A DNA stretch of 64,000 nucleotides from Rhizomys pruinosus (GCA_009823505.1 VZQC01013876.1:173967-237966); one strand, 5' to 3'; shown: positions 10,962 to 21,664, numbered from the stretch's first letter. Made by a program: numbers and translations. Notes: generated from the sequence alone by a model not told the origin.

Positions 10962-11144
10962 CTTTTATTTTTTTTTTTTTTTTTTGTTTTCTGTTTTGTT
11001 TTGGCTTCAAACAGGGTCTCCCTGTAGCCCCAACTGTCTTAGAATTCGCTCTGTAGACCAGGCTGGCCTTGAACTCACAAAGATCCACCTGCCTCTGCCT
11101 CCCAAGTGCTAGGATTAAAGGCGTGCACCACCACACCTGGCTTA
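10962..11144 (-). mobile_element. B1 SINE (-)
   Basis: Antisense B1: long T-run, GTCTCCCTGTAGCCCCAACTG, CTGCCTCTGCCTCCCAAGTG, ending 'caccaccacacctggct'. The flanks CAATTGCAG (10949) and CAATTTGCAG (11145) look like a worn TSD. Confidence 0.93.
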
Positions 11145-11145
11145 C

Positions 11146-12007
11146 AATTTGCAGTTTTAAATTTCCAGTGAAAAACATTTTACTTCAGGTTTTAAAGTTA
11201 CATTTTTATAGACTCAAATTTGGGGACTGTGAATTGCATATTTGCTATCTTTGTCCATCTTATACATTGCATAATTTCTTATCTCACGGACAAAGGATTT
11301 TTGCTGCTGGAGGGGCTTTAGGCAGGAGATTAAACTATGAGGTGAGGAAGGATTAGGAGGGAGAGAGAGAGAAAAAGTCAGAGAGACAGAGATAGAGGGA
11401 GCATAAGTGAGATATCCTAAAGGAATTTCTAAATTAGCATCTGCTGGAACTTGTGACTTGCTCCTCATGTCAATAAACTACATGAAGAGAAGGTCATTAA
11501 ATAAATCAAAAAAGAATCTTAGTTGCAGGAGACAGGAAGTAGAACAATTGAGCTAGAAGAAAAATAGCCAGGTAGAGGCACATTTCCGTCATCTCCGCAC
11601 TGGGAATGGTCATTTCTTGTATCATGTTAAACTCTGTTTCAGTATCCTAAAGTAAGAGATTTTCCTCCATTCCTGAAGAAGTGTATATATAGGAACATTG
11701 CAGATGCTCAATAATCATTACTTCCTTTTTCATAGTTACTCAACCTGTCTTAGAGATGGAGCACCCCTCCATAGACTTTTCCTTATATTCATTTATTTTC
11801 CTTACACAAACTTGTATTTAAATTTGTGTACAATCATAACTAATGCTTAATTTTGCATAATGCTATAATATTTAGAAGCATTTCATAAACTCTACTATAT
11901 ACCTTGAATCCTTTTACACAATCGTGTGAATTTTATTTTGGCTTTCTACTACTTCAATGCTCAGGAGTAAGCTGGGCAGCAAATATATTACTAACAACAT
12001 TTTTTCA
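11146..12007. other. No gene seen; unique DNA
   Basis: No repeat recognised apart from a short GA-rich patch at 11359-11400. Overlapping frames at 11069-11356 (+) and 11214-11468 (-) run out of SINE sequence or lie opposite each other. Confidence 0.5.
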
Positions 12008-12200
12008 GGGGTTGGGGAGCGGGTTTAGTGCTTAAGGAAGGAACAGGGTTTGCTTCCCAGCATCCAGATGGTGGCTAACAACCATCTGTAACTACAGTTC
12101 CAGGGGAATCTGATACCCTTTTCTGGGGATTGCACACTTGTGGTGAAATTACATATATGCAGGGAAACCACTCATATGCACAATTTATTTTTCAAAAAGA
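12008..12200 (+). mobile_element. B3/B2-type SINE (+), head partly deleted
   Basis: GGGGTTGGGGAGCGGGTTTAGTG start, but the 'gagcaccgactgctcttgc' segment is missing. The body 'gatggtggctaacaaccatctg' and 'ccaggggaatctgatacc' is clear. Confidence 0.8.
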
Positions 12201-12287
12201 ACATGTTTACAGTAAGATATGACAGTGCTACTTTAATCACCTTATTTTACTGAACCCAGAGACCTTAAGTGTTCTACTCAAGTGTTC

Positions 12288-12760
12288 CCATACAGTAAGT
12301 TTTTGCTGTGTAACAAACACTCCAGAATTCGATGGCTTAAAATAGCAACCACTTACTTAGCTCATTATTCTGATGGCAGACCTTGTGGTATGAATCAGGC
12401 TTTGCTTATCTTATCTGGGTCCAGCTCTGTCTGTGGAATTGGCTGAGAAGTCTGGGAAAGCTCAGGTGAGTCTCCACAGGAATTTTTAACTTCCAGCAGG
12501 CTAATTCAGGGGTATTCACACCATGGTATCATGTTCCGACAAGAAGAATGGAAACCTCAAGGTCTCTTGAGGTCAGAAACCACATAACATCCCTTTTTAG
12601 TAGCCAACTTCCTTCTAGTAGCCAAAGAAAATTGTAAGAATGGCAGATTCCAGGGTGGAGAATCAGACTCCATCTTTTTATTGGAGATGCTCTAACTAGA
12701 ACTGAAAGACTGGGGACATTTGTAGTCTATCTTAGCTGCATAGCTAATTAGTGAGTCTGC
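12288..12760 (+). mobile_element. Ancient mammalian interspersed repeat
   Basis: 'gctgtgtaacaaacactccag...atggcttaaaatagc' followed by 'ctgagaagtctgggaaagc' resembles a common eutherian repeat whose start reads TGTGTAACAAA...GTGGCTTAAAAC. Family name not certain (old DNA transposon or MaLR-age repeat). Confidence 0.4.
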
Positions 12761-12799
12761 TATCATGAGAAACTTGCCCGGATGAGTGATGAATCCAGA

Positions 12800-13990
12800 C
12801 AAACTACAATATATTTTCGTGATAAAACAAAATAAACTGACAGCTGAATGCATTCTTCAATTTTTCTTTATCTTTTAATATCTTTGGAAATGCATGACAT
12901 TCAGTTAAAAGACTAAAGTGTTTTTTTTTTTTTTTTTGTCTTTTCACAAGCTCTCCCCATCACAGAGTTAGCTATCTTAGAAAGGTAGAATGACTTCTTA
13001 GTGACATTCTTAAAGAGTGACAAGTAAAACCTGTCTTCTATGGGCTGAATCTAGGACAACACTGTTGAAAAAGATGAGGGGGTGATGGCAGCATATATAA
13101 GGACTTTAATGTCCCTGAATCAGTCACGAATGGAAAGTTAAAAAAAAAAAAAATACCCACAACACTTTAAAAAGTCTGCCTCAGGCGATCTCAAAACGCT
13201 TGACATTTCATTTACTGGAAAAATGTAGCTTTTTGTAATTAAAAAAGTTTTGACAACTGAAAGTGACTTTAAGACCTGTTAAAATCAGGTCAGTGAAGCT
13301 GCTGATCATCTCCAAGTTTTTTTATATTAACATTGAGAGATTGGAAGCTGTGGCTCTTTAACCATACATATAATAGGTGCTGCAGGGTGAAAATACACCC
13401 CGATGAAACATTTTTAGATTGCAATGATGCATAGGCTTGCAAAAGCTTAAGGAATCCCAAATAAGTTTTATTCATGTCCTACTTTTATAAGGCAGCTATA
13501 AAAGAAACAAGCCCTACCATGGCAACATTATGCTGGAAGTAATTCTTATTGATTTGTCAACTCTGTTAATAACAGCATCAGTGGTCAATAACATCCATCA
13601 GATTGACATAGCTGCATAAAAGATGACCAAAGGATGAATTACACTAACATTTTTTTTTGCATCGGCTAAGTTACATTCATCCTTACTGTGTGTGAGTCCA
13701 CATAAATTGATGATGAAAGGGCTATATCACTGCTCACGGTTCATTTTAGATAGCCTATGAAAAAGTAATTGCTAAATAAAAAATTGCATTTCAAACTTTT
13801 GACTGATTGCTGGACAATAGCTTTAACTTATTTAAATGTCTCTACAGACTCCCCCCCCCTTTTTTTTTTACTAAGAAACTCTATTTTCTAATCATCTTCC
13901 TGGCCTATGAGAGAAGGTTTCCGCCATTTTGCAAAGACAATGGATCCAGTTTGGGTTTTTTAGAAAAGAAGTTTCTGGGATGCTCTGTTC
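12800..13990. other. No gene seen; unique island
   Basis: Mostly repeat-free. The stretch 13020-13520 is compositionally balanced and not SINE-derived. Frames such as 13290-13475 (-) are short and unconvincing as exons. Confidence 0.45.
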
Positions 13991-14004
13991 CAGTTATTTC
14001 TTTC

Positions 14005-14187
14005 TCTTTTTTTTTTTTTTTTTTTTTTTTGTTTTTTGTTTTTAGTCTTTTTGAGACAGGGTCTCCCTGTAGCCCCAGCTGTCCTGGAACTCACTCTATA
14101 GACCAGGCTGACTTTGAACTCACAAAGATCTGCCTGCCTCTGCCTCCCGGGTGCTAGGATTAAAGGCGTGCGCCACCACATCCGACC
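14005..14187 (-). mobile_element. B1 SINE (-)
   Basis: Antisense B1 with a T-tail of about 25, GAGACAGGGTCTCCCTGTAGCC and 'gcgtgcgccaccacatccgacc'. Worn TSD: 'ccagttatttctt' (13990) and 'ccagttaatatttctt' (14186). Confidence 0.94.
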
Positions 14188-14474
14188 AGTTAATATTTCT
14201 TATTTGTAAGAAAAGTGACAGGCCACGGGTTTTTTTTTTTTTATGTAGAAAAAAAGAGCCTTAATGGGAGAATATGGGGTAGTGCATAAAATCCAGGGAA
14301 GGGCCCAACAAGCAGGTCTTAGCAAAACACAAGTACCAGACAAGCTCCAGGGATGCATGAACAGGAATTGAGAAATTTCCCAAGATTCCTGGGTTATATT
14401 TGGTTTGGCTTGTGTTACACTAGGCCAAGAGGAAACCAAAGAGTATTGGCAGGCCATGGAGACTGTATTCAGTG

Positions 14475-14546
14475 TGTGTGTGTTCTGTGTGTGTGTGTGT
14501 GTGTGTGTGCTGTGTGTGTGTATGTGCGCGCACGTGCGTGCGCATT
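14475..14546 (+). repeat. (TG)n with CG-alternating end
   Basis: A run of TG dinucleotides with two 'TC/CTG' breaks leads into TGTGCGCGCACGTGCGTGCG, keeping purine-pyrimidine alternation for most of ~70 bases. Confidence 0.95.
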
Positions 14547-15165
14547 TTGTGCCAAAGGAACTCTAAAGCACTACTTATCAAAATGAGGTGGTAAGAATAT
14601 TAAATCGGCAAATCCAGATGTCCCTGTACCTGGAAACATATGTGGAATGTCATACCTGGTTAAACATCCCCTTTTCTCAGAGAAGTCAGAGGGTTTTTTT
14701 TTTGTTTTTTTTTAAATATCACTCCTGAATTTCAGTAGAACTATCTAGGTGGCATGCATTTGCATTCTGGAACCAGCGATATGGATATGGAGCACAGGGT
14801 TTCATTTTTCAAGCCAAAGGGGCTACAAATCATTTCCTTATCAGTAAAATGTACATAAACTATTTCCATCAGCATTGCACAATGATTAAAGTAGTCTATA
14901 AATTCAATTTGTTTATTATTTATTCATTTATTTAATTTGTCACTTAATGTATAGTGCCTGACATCTAAACATTGTATACTTCTTAGCTATTATCAGTATA
15001 AAATGGTCATAACTATTGTTGGAGAGCTGTTACTATGGTTTAAAATATTAATTACACTTATAAAGCTAAGAAGTGCCCTCCTTTTCCTGGTGTTATAGCA
15101 CACAATATTATTGCTAGATATTTTTCTCCAACATTGTGCTATACACCTATGTGACCACTGTATTC
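14547..15165. other. No gene seen; AT-rich unique DNA
   Basis: No repeat recognised except T-runs near 14694-14714. Confidence 0.5.
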
Positions 15166-15470
15166 ATTTTCCATCCTAACAAATTAGCACAAGCATAGTG
15201 GTTGAATTCACAAATTTATTACTGTGTGGGTGTGGTGGTTTGAGTCCTAGTGGACTAAAATCTTAAAATCAAGGCTTCCCCAACTTCATCTTGGAAGCTC
15301 GAGGAGAGAATCTTTTCTTTATCATTTCTAGGAGCTTCTAGGGGGCCACCTGCTTTCCTTGGTTTAGACTCCTTCCTCCATCTTTAAGGCCAGCAATTGG
15401 ATCACTCCATTTTCAGCTTCCTTTATTATAGCATATTCTCTGACTCTCTGCCTCTCTCATTCCCTAACAA
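15165..15470 (+). mobile_element. Ancient mammalian interspersed repeat
   Basis: 'ccatcctaacaaattagcacaagcatagtgg', 'ttaaaatcaaggcttcccc', 'aggagcttctagggggcc' and 'ttggatcactccat' follow the order of a widespread eutherian repeat ('...TAACAAA...AAAATCAAGG...TTGGATCACTCC'). I am not sure of its name. Confidence 0.45.
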
Positions 15471-15527
15471 GGGATTGTTGGATTATATTGCGAGCCATCT
15501 GGGCCATCTGGGACACTCTCCTCATCT

Positions 15528-15530
<3 letters not shown>

Positions 15531-15558
<28 letters not shown>
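15531..15558. repeat. Poly-T tract at left edge of assembly gap
   Basis: CTTCT followed by 28 T bases ending directly in N. Homopolymer probably stopped the assembly here. Confidence 0.9.
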
Positions 15559-16399
15559 NNNNNNNNNNNNNNNNNNNNNNNNNNNNNNNNNNNNNNNNNN
15601 NNNNNNNNNNNNNNNNNNNNNNNNNNNNNNNNNNNNNNNNNNNNNNNNNNNNNNNNNNNNNNNNNNNNNNNNNNNNNNNNNNNNNNNNNNNNNNNNNNNN
15701 NNNNNNNNNNNNNNNNNNNNNNNNNNNNNNNNNNNNNNNNNNNNNNNNNNNNNNNNNNNNNNNNNNNNNNNNNNNNNNNNNNNNNNNNNNNNNNNNNNNN
15801 NNNNNNNNNNNNNNNNNNNNNNNNNNNNNNNNNNNNNNNNNNNNNNNNNNNNNNNNNNNNNNNNNNNNNNNNNNNNNNNNNNNNNNNNNNNNNNNNNNNN
15901 NNNNNNNNNNNNNNNNNNNNNNNNNNNNNNNNNNNNNNNNNNNNNNNNNNNNNNNNNNNNNNNNNNNNNNNNNNNNNNNNNNNNNNNNNNNNNNNNNNNN
16001 NNNNNNNNNNNNNNNNNNNNNNNNNNNNNNNNNNNNNNNNNNNNNNNNNNNNNNNNNNNNNNNNNNNNNNNNNNNNNNNNNNNNNNNNNNNNNNNNNNNN
16101 NNNNNNNNNNNNNNNNNNNNNNNNNNNNNNNNNNNNNNNNNNNNNNNNNNNNNNNNNNNNNNNNNNNNNNNNNNNNNNNNNNNNNNNNNNNNNNNNNNNN
16201 NNNNNNNNNNNNNNNNNNNNNNNNNNNNNNNNNNNNNNNNNNNNNNNNNNNNNNNNNNNNNNNNNNNNNNNNNNNNNNNNNNNNNNNNNNNNNNNNNNNN
16301 NNNNNNNNNNNNNNNNNNNNNNNNNNNNNNNNNNNNNNNNNNNNNNNNNNNNNNNNNNNNNNNNNNNNNNNNNNNNNNNNNNNNNNNNNNNNNNNNNNN
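15559..16399. other. Assembly gap (841 N)
   Basis: Unbroken N. The long frames spanning this interval on both strands are artefacts of N translation and poly-T/poly-A. Confidence 1.
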
Positions 16400-16405
16400 G
16401 GTTCA

Positions 16406-16408
<3 letters not shown>

Positions 16409-16436
<28 letters not shown>
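16409..16436. repeat. Poly-T tract at right edge of assembly gap
   Basis: GTTCATC then a run of about 28 T. The left edge reads CTCATCTTC then T-run, so both sides are similar. Confidence 0.9.
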
Positions 16437-16439
<3 letters not shown>

Positions 16440-16440
<1 letters not shown>

Positions 16441-17820
16441 ATGTAACCTCCAGTCTTCACAGATAGATAGCACATTGGCTAGAAGTATTAATATATTCTA
16501 AACCTTCAGTTCCAACACTCTGGAGAAAAGCCGAGGGCAACGGTGTTTTCTGCTGGATCATCAAAGAAATAGGCACAGTCTAATCTCTGCAGGTTGATGA
16601 CATAATAGAGGAATCAGCAGAAATGAATCTGAGATCATTAAACTACATCACTATATGCTAAGATTAAAGACTTTATGTTTTAATAATGTGTTTCATACAT
16701 GCTTAAATGTAAATGTATTTTAATCTAATATTAGTAAAAGTGAAATATAAAAAAAATTCTGCTTCCACAAAAGCTTTTAGCTATTTTTGAAATGAGTTAA
16801 TGCGATAACAATTTCACTTTGACATTTTGCAAACCACATGCTTTATTAGCTTGTTCATTAATTCTCCCTAATTAAATATGTGGGGTTCTGTCTAAATGAG
16901 GACTCAAATATGCCTTTTACCTCAGTTGGTGCTATTTGCTTTATGAAATCCATGTGAGGGTTTGTAATTTTGTAGTCTTTGATCTAAAGATGATAGTCGC
17001 CAACATGTAGTAAATATTTTCATGTGTATAAAGGCTGAAGTACAGCAACATTGCTTTATGTCCATTCAGGCTGGAGCCAGAAGGCTCTTTAATGGCAAAA
17101 TAGGTATTGCTTTACAAGTGACTTGGAGTCTCTTTTAATTAATTTTTTTTCCAAGGCTGAGCCTGGAAGGCTTATGAATGCCTTATAGAAAAGGTTGGCA
17201 CAGAAGTCAGAATCTACACTGAGAAGCCACTAAAAGGGGCCAAGATAAAGAAAAATATTCACTTTGTTCTCAGCTACTTTCCACTTCATTCAGGGGGTTA
17301 TCATCTTCTTAATCTAATTACACAGCAAATTACCTTTGCCTTAAGAGTTCTGTGTCCTGCAGCTTAGGATGTCATTTTAGCCATGGGCAGGGCAGTAGTC
17401 TGCCCACCATAAACAATAATCAGTTTCTATATTTCAATTGGCTAATTATTTCTTATCAAGAGCGGTTGAGCTTCTTCATTGTGGCCAACAGACTTTTTGT
17501 TGTTCACTTGGTTAGAATTTATTAGAAGGCCAAATTGAAGGGTCAGTTTTTTTTTCCCAGTCTAAAATTATAGTCATTATCAAAACCTGCATTTGTTCTG
17601 TCAGGTATATAGTCACTGGATTTTGAAATGTTATTTTTAAAAACAATCTGTTTCCCAATATTATTTTGGGAACTTTTACGCTTGGGAATTTAAAAAGTTA
17701 AATCCTTTGACTTTGTGTTGGAGGAAAGGTCTGAGTCGTCTGCCCTATGCTCTAGTTTACAAACTCCATTTTATCTGAATGGTTTTGCATCTCCCTCTAG
17801 GGCACTGCTTTTCAAAACCC
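16440..17820. other. Repeat-free island; candidate conserved non-coding element
   Basis: Almost 1.4 kb with no SINE or L1 in a window where repeats usually occur every few hundred bases. It is rich in homeodomain-type TAATTA/CTAATTA words (16868, 17143, 17316, 17443) and has no coding frame. This is the typical look of a constrained regulatory stretch, but conservation cannot be seen from one sequence. Confidence 0.35.
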
Positions 17821-18059
17821 CCTATCTAGGGGACAGTTAGGTTGCTGATAACTGGATATGGATAATCACTACCTGCAACTAGTGGATAGAAACTATTGAA
17901 ACTGCTGAACAACCTACAATGCATGAAATAGGCTTCCCTCCATCTCAACCTCGGCAAAATGATATTCAACCCAAAATATAAATAGCGCTTAGGAAGAGAA
18001 GGTTTGTTCTTAAGATGATCCCAACCACCTCCCATTATTACTGACTCAGACTGAAGTAA

Positions 18060-18140
18060 AGGTCTCTCATGCTCACATGCTCTCTCTTCCTTCCTCTCTC
18101 TTTTTCTGTCTCTGTCTCTCCCCCTCTCTTCCTCTCTCAT
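18060..18140. repeat. CT-rich low-complexity tract
   Basis: Pyrimidine-rich TCTC/CTTC sequence; its reverse complement gives the charged frame at 17826-18146 (-), which is not a gene. Confidence 0.8.
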
Positions 18141-18149
18141 GGACATGTT

Positions 18150-18548
18150 CTTGTGTTTACATATGTGTGAAGGCCAGAGGACAACCTCACTTTCTGTTCT
18201 TCTGAAGCCATTCAGTTTTTAATTTTTTGAGACAGGGTCTCTTATTGGCCTGGAAGTCACCGAATAGGCTAATTTGTCTGACCAATAAGCTCCAGGGCTC
18301 CACAGAACTGCAATTCGAAGCATACAAGAACATGTCCAGCTTTTTTGCATGGGTTCTAGTGATTGAACTCATGCTTATAAATAAAGCACTTTAAAGCTGG
18401 GCATGGTGGCGCATGCCTTTAATCCTAGCACTTGGGAGGCAGAGGCAGGCGGATCTTTGTGAGTTCAAGGCCAGCCTGGTTTACAGATGGAGTTCCAGGA
18501 CAGCTGGGGCTACAGGGAGACCCTGTCTCGAAAAGACCAATAAATAAG

Positions 18549-18579
<31 letters not shown>

Positions 18580-18608
18580 AGCACTTTACTGAGCTATCTT
18601 TCCAGCTC
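18150..18608 (-). mobile_element. B4-like composite SINE (-), split by a B1
   Basis: 'gaaggccagaggacaacctcac', 'ttttttgagacagggtctctta', 'gcatgggttctagtgattgaactcatgctt' and, after the inserted B1, 'aaagcactttactgagctatctttccagctcc'. B4/RSINE elements are a tRNA-like head joined to a B1-like body, and this matches in antisense. Confidence 0.6.
18395..18573 (+). mobile_element. B1 SINE (+) inserted in B4, with (AAAT)n tail and TSD
   Basis: AGCTGGGCATGGTGGCGCATGCC ... GAAAAGACC then AAAT repeats (18538-18573). TSD AAATAAAGCACTTTA at 18379-18393 and 18574-18588, inside the older B4-like element. Confidence 0.94.
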
Positions 18609-18957
18609 CTAAAGATTTTCCTAACTAGAGAAACTTAAATTTTAACAAACTATCATGTTTTCCTATCTTAAACAAGAATAAGTTAGTCTGTTTAAAAATA
18701 ACCGAAAGTTCATGATGACTCTTTTAGATATGAACTGATTTAACATAGAAGAAAATTCAGGAACTAGAGATAACTTCATTTTAGACTTGGTGTTTCAGGT
18801 GCTGCCTTAACCTTATATAACATTTATTTAAATGAAGCATTTATTTTCCTTTCTGTTGGAAAGGAGAACGGCTATAACTGCAAATACTTTTTCAGTGTAG
18901 GGTTCATAAAACTTAAACATAAGAGCTTTCCTTTTTTGATTTTATTTTTTGGGTTTT
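18609..18957. other. No gene seen; AT-rich unique DNA
   Basis: No recognised repeat. Confidence 0.5.
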
Positions 18958-19162
18958 TATTTATTTTCATTTTTTATGTGTACTGTTTGCATGTATGTAA
19001 GTGTATCTGTGTTACACAATGCCCATAGAGGTCAGAGAGGGCATCGGATCCCCTGGAACTGGAGTTACAGACAGTTGTTTGCTGTCATGGTTGCAGAGAA
19101 CTGAATCACTTCCTCTCTGCAAGAGCAGCCAGTGCTCTTAGCTGTTGAGCCATCTCTTTTTG
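18958..19162 (-). mobile_element. B3/B2-type SINE (-)
   Basis: 'atgtgtactgtttgcatgtatgtaag', 'ggatcccctggaactggagttacagac', 'gcaagagcagccagtgctcttagctgttgagccatctc'. Confidence 0.88.
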
Positions 19163-19164
19163 TC

Positions 19165-19336
19165 TCCCCCCTTGTCTTTTTGAGACACGGTCTTCCTTTA
19201 GCCCCAGCTGCCTTGGCACTTACTATGCAGGTGAGGTTGGCCTTGATTTTGAAGAGATCTTCCTGCCTCTGCCTCTGCCTCTACCTCTGCCTCCTGGGTG
19301 CTGGGTCTAAAGGCTTGTCCCAACCATACCTGGCTT
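19165..19336 (-). mobile_element. B1 SINE (-) with internal hexamer expansion
   Basis: Antisense B1 in which the CTGCCT motif is repeated (CTGCCTCTGCCTCTGCCTCTACCTCTGCC, from 19263), adding about 18 bases. It sits directly between two antisense B3s. Confidence 0.88.
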
Positions 19337-19530
19337 CAAATTGTATTTTTATTTTGTGTGTTTGAGTGTTTTGCCTGCACGTAGATAAGTGCACTCATGT
19401 CATGCATTGCCCATGGAGGACAGAACAGGGCATCGAATTCCCTGGCACTAGGGCTAAGGACAGTTGTTAGCTGCCATGTGGGGGCTAGGAACTGAACCCA
19501 GGTCCTCTGCAAGAGCATCCAGTGTCCTTA
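19337..19530 (-). mobile_element. B3/B2-type SINE (-), left part, split by L1
   Basis: Antisense B3 up to AAGAGCATCC...TCCTTA, where an L1 interrupts. The remaining head resumes at 20508. This is a natural marker that the L1 is younger than the B3. Confidence 0.92.
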
Positions 19531-20507
19531 CTACAAGACATAGGCAAAGGAAAAGACTTCCTAAATCAGGCAGCAGCTGCACAAGAATTAAGGTCGACAA
19601 TTAACAAATGGGACCTCATTAAACTCCAAAGCTTCTGTACATCAAAAGAAACAATCAAGGAAGTGAAGAGAAAACCCACAGAGTGGGAGGAAACCTTCAC
19701 CGCATAGACAACTGACAAAGCATTGATTTCCAGAATATATAAACTACTCAAAAAACAAAGAAAGAAAACAAATGACCCACTCAATAGATGGAGCAAAGAG
19801 CTGAACAGAGACTTCACAAGTGAGGAATTAGAGATGGCTGAGAAACATCTTAAGAATTGTTCAACGTTGCTAATAATTAAGGAAATACAAATTAAAACCA
19901 CTTTAAGATATCATCTTACTCCTATAAGACTGGCTAGGACCAGGAAAACAAATGGTACCAAGTGCTGGAGAGGGTGTGGGGAAAGGGGAATACTCATCCA
20001 CTGCTGGTGGGAATGTAAACTCAAACAGCCATTATGGAAAGCAGTGTGGAGAACCCTTGGAAGACTTGGAATGAACTCGCCACCTGACCCAGCCATACCA
20101 CTCCTTGGTATGTATCCACAAGTCTCATCTTATCACAGAGATACATGCACAGCCATGTTTATTGCAGCTCTGTTCACAATAGCAAGAAGCTGGAACCAGC
20201 CCAAGTGTCTCTCAACTGATGAGTGGATAGAGAAAATGTGGTACATGTACACAATGGAGTTCTATGCAGCAGTGAAGAAAGACGACATCATGAACTTTGT
20301 AGGTAAATGGCTGGAGCTAGAAGATATCATGCTGAGTGAAATAACACAGTCCCAGAAAAACAAACGATGAATGGTATCCCTCATTTGTGGATGCTAGCAC
20401 CAATTACCTAATTGTATGGCAAACTGAGCAACGTCAATGTGATCTGAAAACAACTGTGCTCTTATAGTGAAGAATCCCTTAAAAAAGAAACAAATAAAGA
20501 AGAAAAA
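19531..20507 (+). mobile_element. Young 5'-truncated L1 (+) with 20-bp TSD and short 3' end
   Basis: The fragment carries the C-terminal part of L1 ORF2 (endonuclease/reverse transcriptase protein of LINE-1). Frame +1 is open at 19522-19704 and again at 19723-20367, broken by one TAG at 19705-19707. The second block (215 codons) shows the conserved late ORF2 signatures [21 protein letters not shown]-like HRDTCTAMFIAALF and EKMWYMYTMEFYAAVK, and ends at TGA 20368-20370. Only ~137 bases of 3' UTR follow before an A-rich tail with AATAAA near 20493. It cannot encode a working element, being truncated and stopped. The insertion interrupts a B3 and is bounded by a perfect 20-base duplication (19511-19530 and 20508-20527). 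Confidence 0.95.
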
Positions 20508-20551
20508 AAGAGCATCCAGTGTCCTTAACCCCTAAGCCATCTCTTCAGCCA
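20508..20551 (-). mobile_element. B3/B2-type SINE (-), right part after L1
   Basis: The second copy of the TSD followed by 'cccctaagccatctcttcagcc', the rest of the antisense tRNA-like head of the B3 begun at 19337. Confidence 0.92.
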
Positions 20552-20659
20552 GTACATGAACATTCTAATGTCCTATATTAATTTCTCATTTAACTCACTC
20601 GCTTGTTTTCTGAAGGTACTCTCCTTTAGGGATTTTCTTATGAGGTTATATATACAGAT

Positions 20660-20889
20660 TTTTAAAAAATACTTTATTATTTTTATTTTATATTTATGAG
20701 TATATTTCCTGCATTTATGTAAGTGCATCTCTGTCATGTAGTGCCTACAAAGGTCAGAAGAGGGTGTTAGATTTCCTAGAACTGGAGTTACAGACAGGTG
20801 TTAGCTGCCATGCGGGTGCTGGGAACTGAACCCTGGTCCTATGCAAGAGCAGCCAGTGCTCTTAACGGCTGGGCCATCTTTCCAGCCCC
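20660..20889 (-). mobile_element. B3/B2-type SINE (-)
   Basis: 'atttcctagaactggagttacagac', 'gccatgcgggtgctgggaactgaacc', 'ctcttaacggctgggccatctttccagcccc'. Confidence 0.9.
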
Positions 20890-20902
20890 AATTCAGAACA
20901 TC

Positions 20903-21008
20903 TTTTTTTAGGCAAGGTTTTACTTTGAGGCCTAGACTTCCCTCAAAGTCATGACAATCATCCTGTCACAACCTCCCAAGTACTAGGATTATAAATCTGA
21001 ACCACCAC
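20903..21008 (-). mobile_element. Old B1-like SINE (-)
   Basis: 'ttttaggcaaggttttactttgaggcc', 'caacctcccaagtactaggattataaatctgaaccacc'. Heavily diverged, proto-B1 age. Confidence 0.5.
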
Positions 21009-21009
21009 T

Positions 21010-21655
21010 CCTGTGTCAGAAATTATTTGATGTACACAAGGAAACATTGTAAAATAGCCTTGTTGTCTCTGCCAGATTGGAAAACATGACATTTGTAACA
21101 CCCTTATCAGAGATGTGGAAATAAACTTATAGAATGAGGTACCTATCTTTTGGTTCACTGAGGAAGGTGATTTTAATTTAGAGCTGTGAATTCCCCACCA
21201 GCTGGTAGTTGGCAGCTTAGTAAAAATCAACCAGACCCATGGACATGGCTATAGCAGGCAGACAAGGAGCTCTAGGCCCTTGCTGGGTGTCATTTTCTGC
21301 CCAGAGGCAGCCATGGTGAACATTTTGGGCTCAGAGGGCTGTTTGACTGGTAATTTCTTACAGTGAAATTCTACCTTTTCTCTTTCTCTGAAGTTTATTT
21401 CTCAAGTGCTGCCTTGAGTCCTTTCTGAAGAGAGTCTTATGTAATTGAACAAATACAAAAGTAATATTCCTAGTTCCAGGCAAGCTCTACCACATTGGAG
21501 AACCCACTGAATCACTGGAGCAATATTGACAGGCACTGAGGTACAAACGGTGTGAAGAGTCAGCTTTTAGGCGGGAGACATTTTAAAATAGACAAATTGG
21601 TGATTTCAGTGAAATGTCATATGTATGAATAAATACCCTAGTACTGTGAGGGTTA
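21010..21655. other. No gene seen; unique DNA
   Basis: No recognised repeat or coding frame. Confidence 0.5.
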
Positions 21656-21664
21656 ATAAGTAAA

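Noticed and set aside
15397..16475. Frames of 317-349 codons on both strands across the gap
   Set aside because: They are made of N plus poly-T/poly-A.
18379..18588. CRISPR-like array from AAAT repeats and similar runs
   Set aside because: Simple B1 tail repeat; no spacer structure, and the genome is mammalian.
19723..20370. 215-codon open frame as a host gene
   Set aside because: It is the C-terminal part of L1 ORF2 in a truncated copy with a stop just upstream.
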